Shown piece by piece: positions 35,228 to 42,944 of a DNA stretch of 64,000 bases. Position 1 is the stretch's first letter. The number at the start of each line of letters is the position of its first letter. The stretch is from Dinghuibacter silviterrae. Lineage in GTDB: Bacteria > Bacteroidota > Bacteroidia > Chitinophagales > Chitinophagaceae. The DNA lies in the NCBI RefSeq assembly GCF_004366355.1, contig NZ_SODV01000002.1, positions 2,396,768-2,460,767 of the forward strand, written 5' to 3'. The notes beneath the pieces are model-generated. The model was not told where the DNA came from. It did no database searches and was given only the letters and a program-made list of their open reading frames with translations. A program made the position numbers and the translations under genes.

Positions 35228-35686
35228 ATGGCTAAATTTGTACTGAAAAATATTGGAACCATAAAAGGGATTCAACAAACCAAGCAGCTAGTGATCGTTG
35301 AGGAAAGTGCTGATATTGAAAAGATTCAGGCTGAAATCAATAAAACGGAGCTAAATGGAGGCGAGGCCGAAATACCCGGAATATTTGACGCATATAGGGA
35401 GTCCCTGGAGAAAAAGTATGACAGCCCCTTTCGACGGTTGTTAACCATAATGGAACGGGTGGCCAATAATCAACCTGTCCCCGCGGACAAATTTAAAGAT
35501 GTTACTCCGCAAGGCGAGCTGGTGAAAGAGTTCGAATTCAAATACCAAGATCTTAGGGTGTACGCGATAAAGATCCCCAATGGGAAATTGATATTGCTGG
35601 GTGGATATAAGAATCAGCAAAAATCGGATTTTACCAGGTTTCGTTCTGTTAAGACAAAATTTCTAAAGCAACATGAAAAGAAGTGA
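35228..35686 (+). CDS. HigB/Gp49-like toxin of a TAC-type module
   Basis: The 152-residue product has a C-terminal half resembling the RelE/HigB (phage Gp49-like) mRNA interferases: RRLLTIMERV near 69-78, GELVKEFEFKYQDLRVYAIKI near 96-116 and GGYKNQQK at 125-132. That last segment matches the YKNQQK of the mycobacterial HigB1 toxin as I remember it. HigB toxins cut mRNA at the ribosome. An N-terminal extension of about 60 residues is unusual. I chose ATG 35228 with GGAG 12 bases upstream over the TTG at 35210. The region is strikingly AT-rich. The end overlaps the HTH gene by 14 bases. The toxin role is inferred, not proven. Confidence 0.68.
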   Translation: MAKFVLKNIGTIKGIQQTKQLVIVEESADIEKIQAEINKTELNGGEAEIPGIFDAYRESLEKKYDSPFRRLLTIMERVANNQPVPADKFKDVTPQGELVKEFEFKYQDLRVYAIKIPNGKLILLGGYKNQQKSDFTRFRSVKTKFLKQHEKK

Positions 35687-36116
35687 ACTGTTACACAGCA
35701 AAGATTACTGGTTGGTCCAAATCCAGAATAATCTTTATGGTGTGATCGAAGAATATATGAAAAAAAAGGGCATCAATCGAACGCAGCTTGCAGAAGAGCT
35801 AAACGTAACAAAGGGATATATTTCACAGGTCTTGAATGGGGATTTTGATCATAAACTCAGTAAGCTGGTCGACCTGGCCATTGCGACTGGGAATGCACCA
35901 ATTCTAAACTTTGTGAATCTGGGGGAGTATATAAAAGACGATGCTCGAAATCGGGAGCATATTTATTACTCGAATCACAAGCCGGTGCAATATTTCAATG
36001 TTCATGTCCACCCTTCTTTAATCCAGAATTCAACTCCCAAAATTAGTTGGCAGCGTGTTGCGGAAAGGACTCCTGGTTATAGAGCTTCATTGACGGAAAC
36101 AGAATCTTTATCTTAG
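35673..36116 (+). CDS. XRE-type HTH antitoxin with long C-terminal tail
   Basis: This is a 147-residue DNA-binding protein. Residues ~22-82 form a Cro/C1-type helix-turn-helix (INRTQLAEELNVTKGYISQVLNG). The remaining ~65 residues are not part of the HTH and are rich in aromatic and hydrophobic residues (EHIYYSNHKPVQYFNVHVHP). In toxin-antitoxin-chaperone systems the antitoxin carries a C-terminal chaperone-addiction segment, and this tail is a candidate. The gene overlaps the toxin by 14 bases and is followed by the SecB-like gene after 14 bases. It probably neutralises the toxin and represses the operon at the inverted repeats upstream. Confidence 0.72.
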   Translation: MKRSELLHSKDYWLVQIQNNLYGVIEEYMKKKGINRTQLAEELNVTKGYISQVLNGDFDHKLSKLVDLAIATGNAPILNFVNLGEYIKDDARNREHIYYSNHKPVQYFNVHVHPSLIQNSTPKISWQRVAERTPGYRASLTETESLS

Positions 36117-36130
36117 CCAATAATGATTTA

Positions 36131-36649
36131 ATGAATAAAGCCGCCTCAAATCCTGTTCAATTTTCTATTAAAAGAGTAAGAGATACTTATTTTCAGGTAA
36201 ACGAAAGTTTGTTTATCCCTGATGCAAGCAAGTCTATTGCGATTGAGATTGGTCATCAGCTAGGTTTCAATATAGACTCTAATATTACTAAGCTTGAAAT
36301 CAAGATATATTTTCACTACCTTGACCAACCCCAGCAAATACTTGCAGATATACAGGTTGAGAACTATTATGAAATACCTCAGTTAGCAAGTTTTCGAAAC
36401 AAGGATGGGGTGATCCTTTTCCCCAAGGAACTCATTATCCGAATAGTAGACCTTTCAATATCTCATACCAGAGCTCTTTTCGCCAAAAATCTTTCGGGTA
36501 CGTTGTTTCAAGAAATGATCATTCAAGAAGTTAATCCTGAAGGTTTTGCGGAACAATTCTTCTCATATATGTTCGACAAGGATGCGGTAGTAGCTTTGAC
36601 GAATACTACGGACAATTCCACAAAAGAAGTGGTAGTAAAGAAAAAATAA
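36131..36649 (+). CDS. SecB-like chaperone of a toxin-antitoxin-chaperone module
   Basis: The 172 residues resemble export chaperone SecB in length and pattern. There are alternating beta strands (ITKLEIKIYFHYLDQP, QILADIQVENYYEI), then a helix region with ELIIRIVDLSISHTRALFAKNLSGTLFQ. The ending IQEVNPEGFAEQFF corresponds to the SecB 'lsp.nF.alf' end. A dedicated SecB-like protein next to a HigBA-type pair is the hallmark of TAC modules, where it binds and stabilises the antitoxin. A housekeeping SecB would not be expected in an AT-rich island beside a toxin. Two sampled 60-base rows here hold only 21 and 19 G/C bases. Moderate certainty. Confidence 0.68.
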   Translation: MNKAASNPVQFSIKRVRDTYFQVNESLFIPDASKSIAIEIGHQLGFNIDSNITKLEIKIYFHYLDQPQQILADIQVENYYEIPQLASFRNKDGVILFPKELIIRIVDLSISHTRALFAKNLSGTLFQEMIIQEVNPEGFAEQFFSYMFDKDAVVALTNTTDNSTKEVVVKKK

Positions 36650-36783
36650 GTCCCATCAAGCGGCTAATATCCCATATACTTTGCCTTTTTCCGCATAACC
36701 GCAGGTGTGAGTTGTGGGGACGGGGATGTTTTTAGGGAAGGAGGATATGGGGGGGATAGTATCGCCCCTAAGTGAGATCATTC
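36650..36783 (+). other. Intergenic stretch at the right edge of the AT-rich island
   Basis: I see no gene, tRNA or clear terminator in these 134 bases. Composition shifts from AT-rich to a G-rich run (36717-36754). An AAGGAGG followed by ATATG at about 36737-36748 could translate only an 18-residue peptide with too short a spacing. Confidence 0.4.
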
Positions 36784-37074
36784 TTAATCCCTGGTTGCAT
36801 ACTTAACGTCTTTCATCGCCCTGAAAAGGATAATAGGCTCAGCCAGATCTTTGAGCATGATGTCCACCGGTGTTTGCAGGTCGGTTTCCATTTTTTGTTG
36901 AAGGCGCAGCAGGACTTCAACGGACACCGGCGAATCGATCATCAGATCAATATCATGAAACCGTTCTCCACGGGCAAGGGACCCAAACACACCGATTTGG
37001 TCCAGCCCGTACTGATCGAAAATTCGTTCTTTTCGGAAATAGGTTTGTAAAGAATTGAAATCTTTTATTTCCAC
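36784..37074 (-). CDS. Minimal nucleotidyltransferase (MNT type), orphan
   Basis: This is a 96-residue protein of the small nucleotidyltransferase family. The motif GSLARGERFHDIDLMID (about residues 31-47) supplies the GS and the two metal-binding aspartates; a third acidic position lies in PVDIML. Such proteins normally act as antitoxins that AMPylate or otherwise modify a HEPN partner encoded beside them. No HEPN gene is present on either side. The start is GTG at 37074. Composition is intermediate between the AT-rich island and the host genes, so it may be part of the same transferred segment. Confidence 0.78.
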   Translation of the reverse strand: MEIKDFNSLQTYFRKERIFDQYGLDQIGVFGSLARGERFHDIDLMIDSPVSVEVLLRLQQKMETDLQTPVDIMLKDLAEPIILFRAMKDVKYATRD

Positions 37075-37098
37075 TGTGTGAAAGTAAGGTTTTGCGAC

Positions 37099-37821
37099 CT
37101 AATTAAAGGGGACAATAGTAGCGCCAGCGTAATTCATCCTGAATACCATCCGTGTTTGGATGGGGTGTCCATGAAAAAACGGTGGGGTCCAAAGGCCGGA
37201 CGTTTTATCTAATTGCTTCAACACCTTTTGATCATAGCTATCCTTGACGCTCTGAAGGACATGGACGTCGTTTACACTGCCGTCCGTGCCAATTACGAAT
37301 GAAACGGCGAAAACCTTGCCCCGGTAGCTGGCGGAGCTGCCTAGCGCTGCGCCAATGATCGGGTGGAGATCTTCAGACTTAAGCCGCGGCGCAAACCACC
37401 GGTTGGCGGTGAAAACGGGTTCGCTTTTAAAGATGCCGTCCTGAATCAGATGTGTGGAATCGCGACAGAATAATTGTTCGTCCCGGAACGTAACCACCTG
37501 GATACCCGGTTGAACCAGTACCAGGTCGGCATCCGTGAGTTCTTCTACCGTATAGGTGACGGATCCCATTTTTAGCTGGTTCCCTTCCAGGGACCAGTCC
37601 TGGGAATGTTCGTTCCATCGGGGGTCAAAGCTGACGTAGGAAGTACGCGGTTCAAACGTATACCGGATGTACGCGCTGTTGTTCCCAACGATACTGTCTG
37701 GCAAGGACATCGAAGAGACGCAGATCCAGGATTTGAGGAGTTTACTCTTTTCCTGCGCTTTGGCGTGAAGGGTCCACAGGAATATGGTGCAAAGGAGGAG
37801 CAATAAGGTGTTTGATTTCAT
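37099..37821 (-). CDS. Secreted protein with TonB C-terminal-like domain
   Basis: From ATG 37821 the product is 240 residues with a signal peptide (MKSNTLLLLLCTIFLWTLHAKAQ). The C-terminal ~90 residues match the TonB_C fold (VSFVIGTDGSVNDVHVLQSV...LWTPPFFHGHPIQTRMVFRM), common in Bacteroidota periplasmic proteins that do not energise transporters. The middle part (residues ~25-140) is lipocalin-like beta sequence without recognised motifs. The start shares a four-base ATGA overlap with the amidotransferase-like gene. The in-frame extension up to 38040 is only a shadow of that gene. Confidence 0.75.
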   Translation of the reverse strand: MKSNTLLLLLCTIFLWTLHAKAQEKSKLLKSWICVSSMSLPDSIVGNNSAYIRYTFEPRTSYVSFDPRWNEHSQDWSLEGNQLKMGSVTYTVEELTDADLVLVQPGIQVVTFRDEQLFCRDSTHLIQDGIFKSEPVFTANRWFAPRLKSEDLHPIIGAALGSSASYRGKVFAVSFVIGTDGSVNDVHVLQSVKDSYDQKVLKQLDKTSGLWTPPFFHGHPIQTRMVFRMNYAGATIVPFN

Positions 37822-38510
37822 GGATTCGAATATACGACAACCGCCTCCAAAAACCCCGTCACCAGCGGCTGCGGCCGCTCCTTCGTAGAACTGGCCTGCG
37901 GCACAAACAACGTCCCCATAAAGAACGGATGCCCATCCAGCTCCAGGATGCGCACCTCGCCGTCCGCATCGGTGCCGGTAATCCGAAACCCGGACGCATC
38001 GAGGGCGGCAGCGTATTCGGGGTTGAGCCCGAAGTTGCAATAGTAGTTTGCGGTAAAAGACGCGCCGACGAGTGCAAACGCGCGGGAACCGGGAAGAACG
38101 GAAACGTCTAACCGCTGTCCGACCAGCGAGCAGGATAAAGGCGTAATGACGAGCCGCGAGGCATACGGATCGGTCTCCGCGTGGGTAGCGTCAGCGACCT
38201 TGAGCACCGACCGCGCGTATTCGATGATCATGTGCTGGAACCCTCCGCAGGTGCCGAGCGTAGGCACCAGGTGAAGCCGGGCGAAACGGATGACCTCCAG
38301 GACGTTTTCCATGGAGGCGTAGGGGCTGCCGGGGGCGATGAGGAAGCCCTGGTAGTCGTCGGGGTTGAATCCGTGGTGGATTGTGGTTGTATGGACCCAC
38401 GAAAAGTCGAGGTCAGCGCCTAGGAAATCGATGGAGTGTTGAAGTGCGGAGTTTGTGGCCACGTGGGTGGCATTTTCCTTCCGGAAGTCACCGATAATTG
38501 CTAGCTTCAT
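37818..38510 (-). CDS. CTP synthase C-terminal-region-related protein (class I amidotransferase fold)
   Basis: This 230-residue stand-alone protein is related to the glutaminase half of CTP synthase. It has FLIAPGSPYASMENVLEVIRFAR, the nucleophile elbow GTCGGFQH with Cys88 (encoded TGC), and the terminal DGHPFFMGTLF. Some relatives carry selenocysteine at the Cys position. The His-Glu pair that follows in true glutaminases (FHPE) reads FVPQ here, so ordinary glutamine hydrolysis is unlikely. The function is unknown. TACTTTCG, four bases before the start on the minus strand, is a likely -7 box. Confidence 0.8.
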   Translation of the reverse strand: MKLAIIGDFRKENATHVATNSALQHSIDFLGADLDFSWVHTTTIHHGFNPDDYQGFLIAPGSPYASMENVLEVIRFARLHLVPTLGTCGGFQHMIIEYARSVLKVADATHAETDPYASRLVITPLSCSLVGQRLDVSVLPGSRAFALVGASFTANYYCNFGLNPEYAAALDASGFRITGTDADGEVRILELDGHPFFMGTLFVPQASSTKERPQPLVTGFLEAVVVYSNP

Positions 38511-38537
38511 TGTTCGAAAGTACGATTTGTACCCCCA

Positions 38538-39905
38538 ATGAAGCTCCTGAATCGACTAACCGCCCTTTTTCGTGCCCGGGCGCCTCGACATGACTCCTCC
38601 CCTCACCCTGAGACGGGCCCGGACGGCCTGGATGACCGTTTACCGGATGAATTGGACGCGTTGATTACGCGTGAGGCGTACTCGTGGGTCGTCGGCCAGA
38701 CCATCCGTCGTTTGGGGAAGACAAAACACCTTTTCCGGCTGCAGTGGGGGCACCTTTTTTACACCGGTTTGGAAGGGACGTCTTGGCGACAGGTGAACCT
38801 GATTCACCTGGTGCAACTGCTGGCGGGGGAAGACCGCGGGACGTGGTCGGAAAAGATCGGGTGGTACGTGGACCTTCACCGGGCGGACCAGGAGGCGCTG
38901 GAAGTGCTGCTGGCCTCCTTCGAGGAGGCGAGCGGGCGGCTGACGGTGCGGTTGCACACCAAAGAAACCTATGTGCAGTTTCCGACAGACGGGTATATCC
39001 TAAAGCCGGTGCTGCCGGAGCTGTATGCAGCGGTGGCGCTGGAGTTGCCGGGTCAGTTTCACATCCTCCAGCGGACGGAGGTGGCGCATTGGGGCATTGA
39101 CGAGGATGAGTTGTTGTGGACGGCGTATGCGAACCTGTCGGACAAGCGGGAACAGATCGAGGTGGTGGAGGAAAAGGGGGATGGTTTTGTCCTGACGTCG
39201 CTTTTGCATAAAGACTACGCGGCGGCTTTTGCGCTGGACTTTGGGAACCATTGTTCGGAGTGGTTGGGGAAAATGGGCGCCATGGTGGGGCTGCCCAACA
39301 AGGGGAATGTGTTTATCTACCCGGTGACGGATCCGAATGTCTTTAATGCGGCCTTTACAAAAATGGCGGAAATGATCAATCGTCATTTCCAGGAGGGACC
39401 GTCTCCCCTGAGCAACGAACTGTATTGGTTTCACCATAACCGCTTTGAACGTTTCCCGAAGATCATGGAGGGGCATACCCTTACTTACTCTATCCCCAAC
39501 CGGCTGCTGGCGTACCTGCGGACGCCGCTGGCGCATCCTGCTTTTTTCTCGGACCTCAAGGACAACCTGCTGGAAGGATATTGGGAGGGGTATTATGAGT
39601 ACGGCCAGGGTTTCCGGGCGCCCTTGCTGGGGAGCCGGCGGGAATTCCAGCTGACGCTTCGTTCCAAGGCGGGGCAACTGGAGGGGACGTGTGTGGACGA
39701 GGATCACTCGGGCCAGGCGGGTGTCTGGGGTTTTGTGGACCGCGAACTGATTAGCTTTATCAAAAAATTCCCGGAGTCGCCGACCCAGGATATTCACTAT
39801 ACGGGTTTTTTTGACGCCCGCGAAGTGTCGTTTACGGGGACGTGGGTGATTGACGAGGGGAATGGGCAGGTGTGCTCGGGGAGTTGGGCGATGGTGAAGT
39901 TGTAG
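38538..39905 (+). CDS. Cytoplasmic protein of unknown function (possible DUF1444-like core)
   Basis: The 455-residue product has no signal peptide or membrane segment. The middle part (HWGIDEDELLWTAYANLSD...FGNHCSEWLGKMGAMVGLPNKGNVFIYPVTD, residues ~190-275) loosely recalls the DUF1444/YtpQ proteins. The C-terminus (residues ~365-455) is a beta-rich block with paired G..G.W elements (FQLTLRSKAGQLEGTCVDEDHS and TGTWVIDEGNGQVCSGSW) resembling a small lipocalin-like domain. It diverges from the amidotransferase-like gene across 27 bases and converges with the S51 peptidase gene. I do not assign a function. Confidence 0.65.
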   Translation: MKLLNRLTALFRARAPRHDSSPHPETGPDGLDDRLPDELDALITREAYSWVVGQTIRRLGKTKHLFRLQWGHLFYTGLEGTSWRQVNLIHLVQLLAGEDRGTWSEKIGWYVDLHRADQEALEVLLASFEEASGRLTVRLHTKETYVQFPTDGYILKPVLPELYAAVALELPGQFHILQRTEVAHWGIDEDELLWTAYANLSDKREQIEVVEEKGDGFVLTSLLHKDYAAAFALDFGNHCSEWLGKMGAMVGLPNKGNVFIYPVTDPNVFNAAFTKMAEMINRHFQEGPSPLSNELYWFHHNRFERFPKIMEGHTLTYSIPNRLLAYLRTPLAHPAFFSDLKDNLLEGYWEGYYEYGQGFRAPLLGSRREFQLTLRSKAGQLEGTCVDEDHSGQAGVWGFVDRELISFIKKFPESPTQDIHYTGFFDAREVSFTGTWVIDEGNGQVCSGSWAMVKL

Positions 39906-39972
39906 AGCGGGCCAAGGCTCGGCGGGGCCATAACCCCAGGGCGCAGCAGCGCGCCGCAAAAGCCGCCCAGCG

Positions 39973-40668
39973 CTAGGCTCCGAGGTACCTCGTTGGCAAA
40001 GCCTCCTCCACGACGACCCGGCCCTCAAGCCCCACGCGATACACCCGGGCCGAAGGCACCGATGCCACGCAGGTAACCGCGTCATCCGCAAAATGCACCG
40101 CCGCACTATTATCAGCAGCATACCCGGGCAATATAGAACCGGAAGACAGCAGACGGTGGAGCGACGGCCTTCGCTCCACCTCCCCATCATAATGCGGACA
40201 AAAACTCCCGGGCACAAGACCCAGGCATGGCAACATGGTATACGGCCCCGGTATGGAATCGGTGCTGCACTCCTGAAACCAGCAGTTGGCCCCGGCGCTG
40301 ATACCGGCCAGGACTATGCCTTTATCATACGCCTTGCGCAGGATCGTATCAAGCCCCCATTCCCGCCAGAGGGCGAGCATGCTTTTGGTGTTGCCGCCAC
40401 CGACATAAATGACGTCCATCCCTAGCAGAAAAGATTCCAGGTCGGCCGTGGGGGGTGTAAAAAGCGACAAGTGAAAAGGCCGGGCATCGAGCCGCGCAAA
40501 CGCAGTGTAGAAATTCAGCGCATACCGGGACGCATCATCCGTGGCATGCGGCAGGAAGCACACCGATGGCCGCGAACGGCCCGAAGCATTTAACACATAC
40601 TGATCGAGCAAAGGATTCCCGGGCTCCATGGAAAATCCGCCGCCCCCCATGGCTATAATCTGGCGCAT
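39973..40668 (-). CDS. S51 family peptidase (dipeptidase E-like)
   Basis: This is a cytoplasmic serine peptidase related to PepE and cyanophycinase. From ATG 40668 the 231 residues contain MGGGGFSME at the start, YVGGGNTKSML at 88-98 and the nucleophile Ser124 in GISAGANCWF, followed by CPHYDGE. PepE cleaves Asp-X dipeptides; cyanophycin-like or modified dipeptides are alternatives. The start lies seven bases after the DUF3857 stop, so the genes are probably co-transcribed. The open frame continuing to 41067 is a shadow of the upstream gene. Confidence 0.86.
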   Translation of the reverse strand: MRQIIAMGGGGFSMEPGNPLLDQYVLNASGRSRPSVCFLPHATDDASRYALNFYTAFARLDARPFHLSLFTPPTADLESFLLGMDVIYVGGGNTKSMLALWREWGLDTILRKAYDKGIVLAGISAGANCWFQECSTDSIPGPYTMLPCLGLVPGSFCPHYDGEVERRPSLHRLLSSGSILPGYAADNSAAVHFADDAVTCVASVPSARVYRVGLEGRVVVEEALPTRYLGA

Positions 40669-40675
40669 CAATGGC

Positions 40676-42934
40676 TTAGTTTTTCTGCAACACAATTTTC
40701 CTTTGCGAAAACGCATACCCCGCATCCTGTATGGCGCACAACTCGGGCCATTGGGCCACGCTGAGGTTGCGCACCTTGTAGAGTTTGCGGACGTCGATGC
40801 GGAGCACGCCGTCGGTAACGGTGGCGGTGCTGGTAAAGCTGCCGCATTCGTTGTCGACGGACGTCGTAATGCCGGATAACCCTTTGACCGTATATCCGTC
40901 AGGCACCTTGAACGAAATGCTGTACAGTAACGTCCGGGGATAACTGACGTCGACGGGTAACGTGCGCAACCGTTCATCGCGGGTAAGCTTCGGCTGTCTC
41001 CCGATGAGTGCCGGAAGCGCGAGCAGGATGTCGTCCCCCGCAGTAGCGGTGAGCCCGCCAAGGACAAATGTTTCCTCGTATTGGAGGTTGCGCTTTTTAA
41101 AGCTGCGGCCGTCTTCCTGTATTTTGAAGTCGTTGTATTTTTCGACGGTCGCGTTGTATTCGTTTTCGGCCTGGGCTTTCATCTGCTTTGGCTTGTCTTC
41201 CTTCCAGTCTTTTTTCTGCTGGCTGAAGTCGGTCATGGCTTTGTCGGCCTGGACGGGGTTGAGCCCTTCCCACATGCTGGAGCCATCGTAGTTGCGGAAG
41301 TCGGTTTCCATAAAGGGCGTGAGGGCGAGGGCGTCGCCTTCCATGTCGTCTTTGGACAGGCCCTTGGCCTGGACGGTTTTGTCGATGGCGAGGCGGCTTT
41401 GGTCGTCGCCGTCGAAACCAACACCGACCTTGGTATAGATCATGTTGTCGGCGGTGTCGGTGAGGGGGACAAGCTCGGTCTTGGGCGCTTCCTTGACGGA
41501 ACGGATGTCAAAACTGACGGCGGTATTGCCGATGAGGTATTCCTTGAGGTCTTCGGGGTTGCCGTGCTCGCCGGGGTTGACGTAGTATTTGCCTTTGTAG
41601 CGCACGATCCAGTCGAGCTCCTGGGTAAAGGCGACCTTGTCGAGGTCGCAAAGGGTGTTGTAGGAGGTAACGATGATGTCGTGGTCGAGTTTTCGCTTGG
41701 CCAGGAGACCGGAAAAGACCTTTGCAAAAGCATAGTCGTTCCAGGAATTATACAAGGTGTAGGAACGGATGGTGTAATAGGCCTTCCGGACGTACTCGTC
41801 GTCGCTTTGGTCGGTGATGCCTTTTTTCTTTAGCCCTTTGTAGATCTCGTCGATGAGGTTGGTGTGGTCGCCCCCGGCGGAAATCCTGCCGGTCTGGAAC
41901 CAAAAGGCCTTGGCTTTTTCGGCGAGGTCTTTTACGGGCATGTCGTTTTGCATGTCCTCGGCGGACTTGAACCAGACGAGGTCGCGGGCACGGCTGCGCG
42001 CGTAGACGACCTGGAACTTGATGGAGGGGAACTCGCGGAAGTCGTTGACGTAACGGGTGTCTTTGAGTTTGTCGCGGTTGTCGTCGGTCCAGCGGTAGAC
42101 GCGTTTGCCCCCGGTATTGGTCTCGATAAAGCGGGGCGCGCCCATCATGCTTTTGTAGGTCACGAAATAGTGATCGTCTTCGGCGGCCACCTCGATGATC
42201 TGCCGGGCAACGGGCATGTCGCGGTTACAGAGGTAGAAGACGGGGTCGAATTCCTTGTATTCGGGGTTGCTGGAATATTCCTTCGAATTGTAGTGCCGGA
42301 ACTGGTATTCGATGACATCGCCTTCTTCGAGGTCGGGGATGGCGATCTTGAAGTAGTTGGGACGGTAGAAGGAGGAGGGGGCGGGTTCGGTATAACTTTT
42401 GAAAACGGAGGGGACGGTGTGGATGTCTTCGATACGTACGGCATCCTCCAGGTCTACGTCCTGCTTGGTGCCGTCCTTTTTGATGACCCGGGCGGCAAAT
42501 GCGTCCTGGTCCGTGGTCTGGCGGAAATACAGGAGGGAATATTTCTCCAGGGCGGCCTTGTCTTTGACCAGGATCTTCCGGCGTTCGGTTTCCTCGACCA
42601 GGATGTGGGCCTCGTTGCGCATGTTTTCCCAGAAGATGGAGGTACCGGCGGTGGGAATGGCCAGCAAAAGCCCCACGAGGTTGCGCCCGATGCGTTGGCC
42701 GACGGTGACGCCCTTTTTGTCGAAGTCAAACGTCGTCTTTTGGCAAAGCAGCACGGCACTGGAAGAGGACCAGCGGGCGGAATCAAATGAGGTGGTAAAA
42801 TCGGCGTCGTCGGCGAGCAAGGGTGCGGTTTTCAGGTTGCGCTCGTTCTGCTCCAGTTCTTTGGGAGAGATACGATCCTGGGCGTGGACGTGGATAAAAA
42901 GAGGCAAAAAGAGTAGGACGAAAAAGCGTTTCAT
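40676..42934 (-). CDS. DUF3857 protein with degenerate transglutaminase domain
   Basis: The 752-residue exported protein has the signal MKRFFVLLFLPLFIHVHA. Residues ~50-260 form a DUF3857 beta domain (IPDLEEGDVIEYQFRHYNS). The central region aligns with a transglutaminase core, but the active Cys position reads WNDYAFAKVF where the neighbouring protein has YGDCKGMANLL. The later His/Asp motif is also lost. A beta domain follows. It lies 10 bases after its likely active paralogue, and the two may work together. The start at 42934 was chosen for the signal peptide; 42991 lies inside the upstream gene. Confidence 0.78.
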   Translation of the reverse strand: MKRFFVLLFLPLFIHVHAQDRISPKELEQNERNLKTAPLLADDADFTTSFDSARWSSSSAVLLCQKTTFDFDKKGVTVGQRIGRNLVGLLLAIPTAGTSIFWENMRNEAHILVEETERRKILVKDKAALEKYSLLYFRQTTDQDAFAARVIKKDGTKQDVDLEDAVRIEDIHTVPSVFKSYTEPAPSSFYRPNYFKIAIPDLEEGDVIEYQFRHYNSKEYSSNPEYKEFDPVFYLCNRDMPVARQIIEVAAEDDHYFVTYKSMMGAPRFIETNTGGKRVYRWTDDNRDKLKDTRYVNDFREFPSIKFQVVYARSRARDLVWFKSAEDMQNDMPVKDLAEKAKAFWFQTGRISAGGDHTNLIDEIYKGLKKKGITDQSDDEYVRKAYYTIRSYTLYNSWNDYAFAKVFSGLLAKRKLDHDIIVTSYNTLCDLDKVAFTQELDWIVRYKGKYYVNPGEHGNPEDLKEYLIGNTAVSFDIRSVKEAPKTELVPLTDTADNMIYTKVGVGFDGDDQSRLAIDKTVQAKGLSKDDMEGDALALTPFMETDFRNYDGSSMWEGLNPVQADKAMTDFSQQKKDWKEDKPKQMKAQAENEYNATVEKYNDFKIQEDGRSFKKRNLQYEETFVLGGLTATAGDDILLALPALIGRQPKLTRDERLRTLPVDVSYPRTLLYSISFKVPDGYTVKGLSGITTSVDNECGSFTSTATVTDGVLRIDVRKLYKVRNLSVAQWPELCAIQDAGYAFSQRKIVLQKN

Positions 42935-42944
42935 CGAAGGCGAT

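Noticed and set aside
36737-36802. Short peptide gene after AAGGAGG
   Set aside because: Only 18 codons, with a two-base gap between the AAGGAGG and ATG, too short for normal initiation.
37822-38040. 73-residue N-terminal extension of the TonB-C-domain protein
   Set aside because: It is antisense-like Arg/Gly-rich shadow of the amidotransferase-like gene; the signal peptide begins at 37821.
38220-38260. Selenocysteine in the amidotransferase-like protein
   Set aside because: The codon at the active position is TGC (Cys), not TGA, and no recoding element is needed.
40669-41067. N-terminal extension of the S51 peptidase
   Set aside because: It lies within the 3' end of the DUF3857 gene in another frame, and the family's N-terminus begins at 40668.
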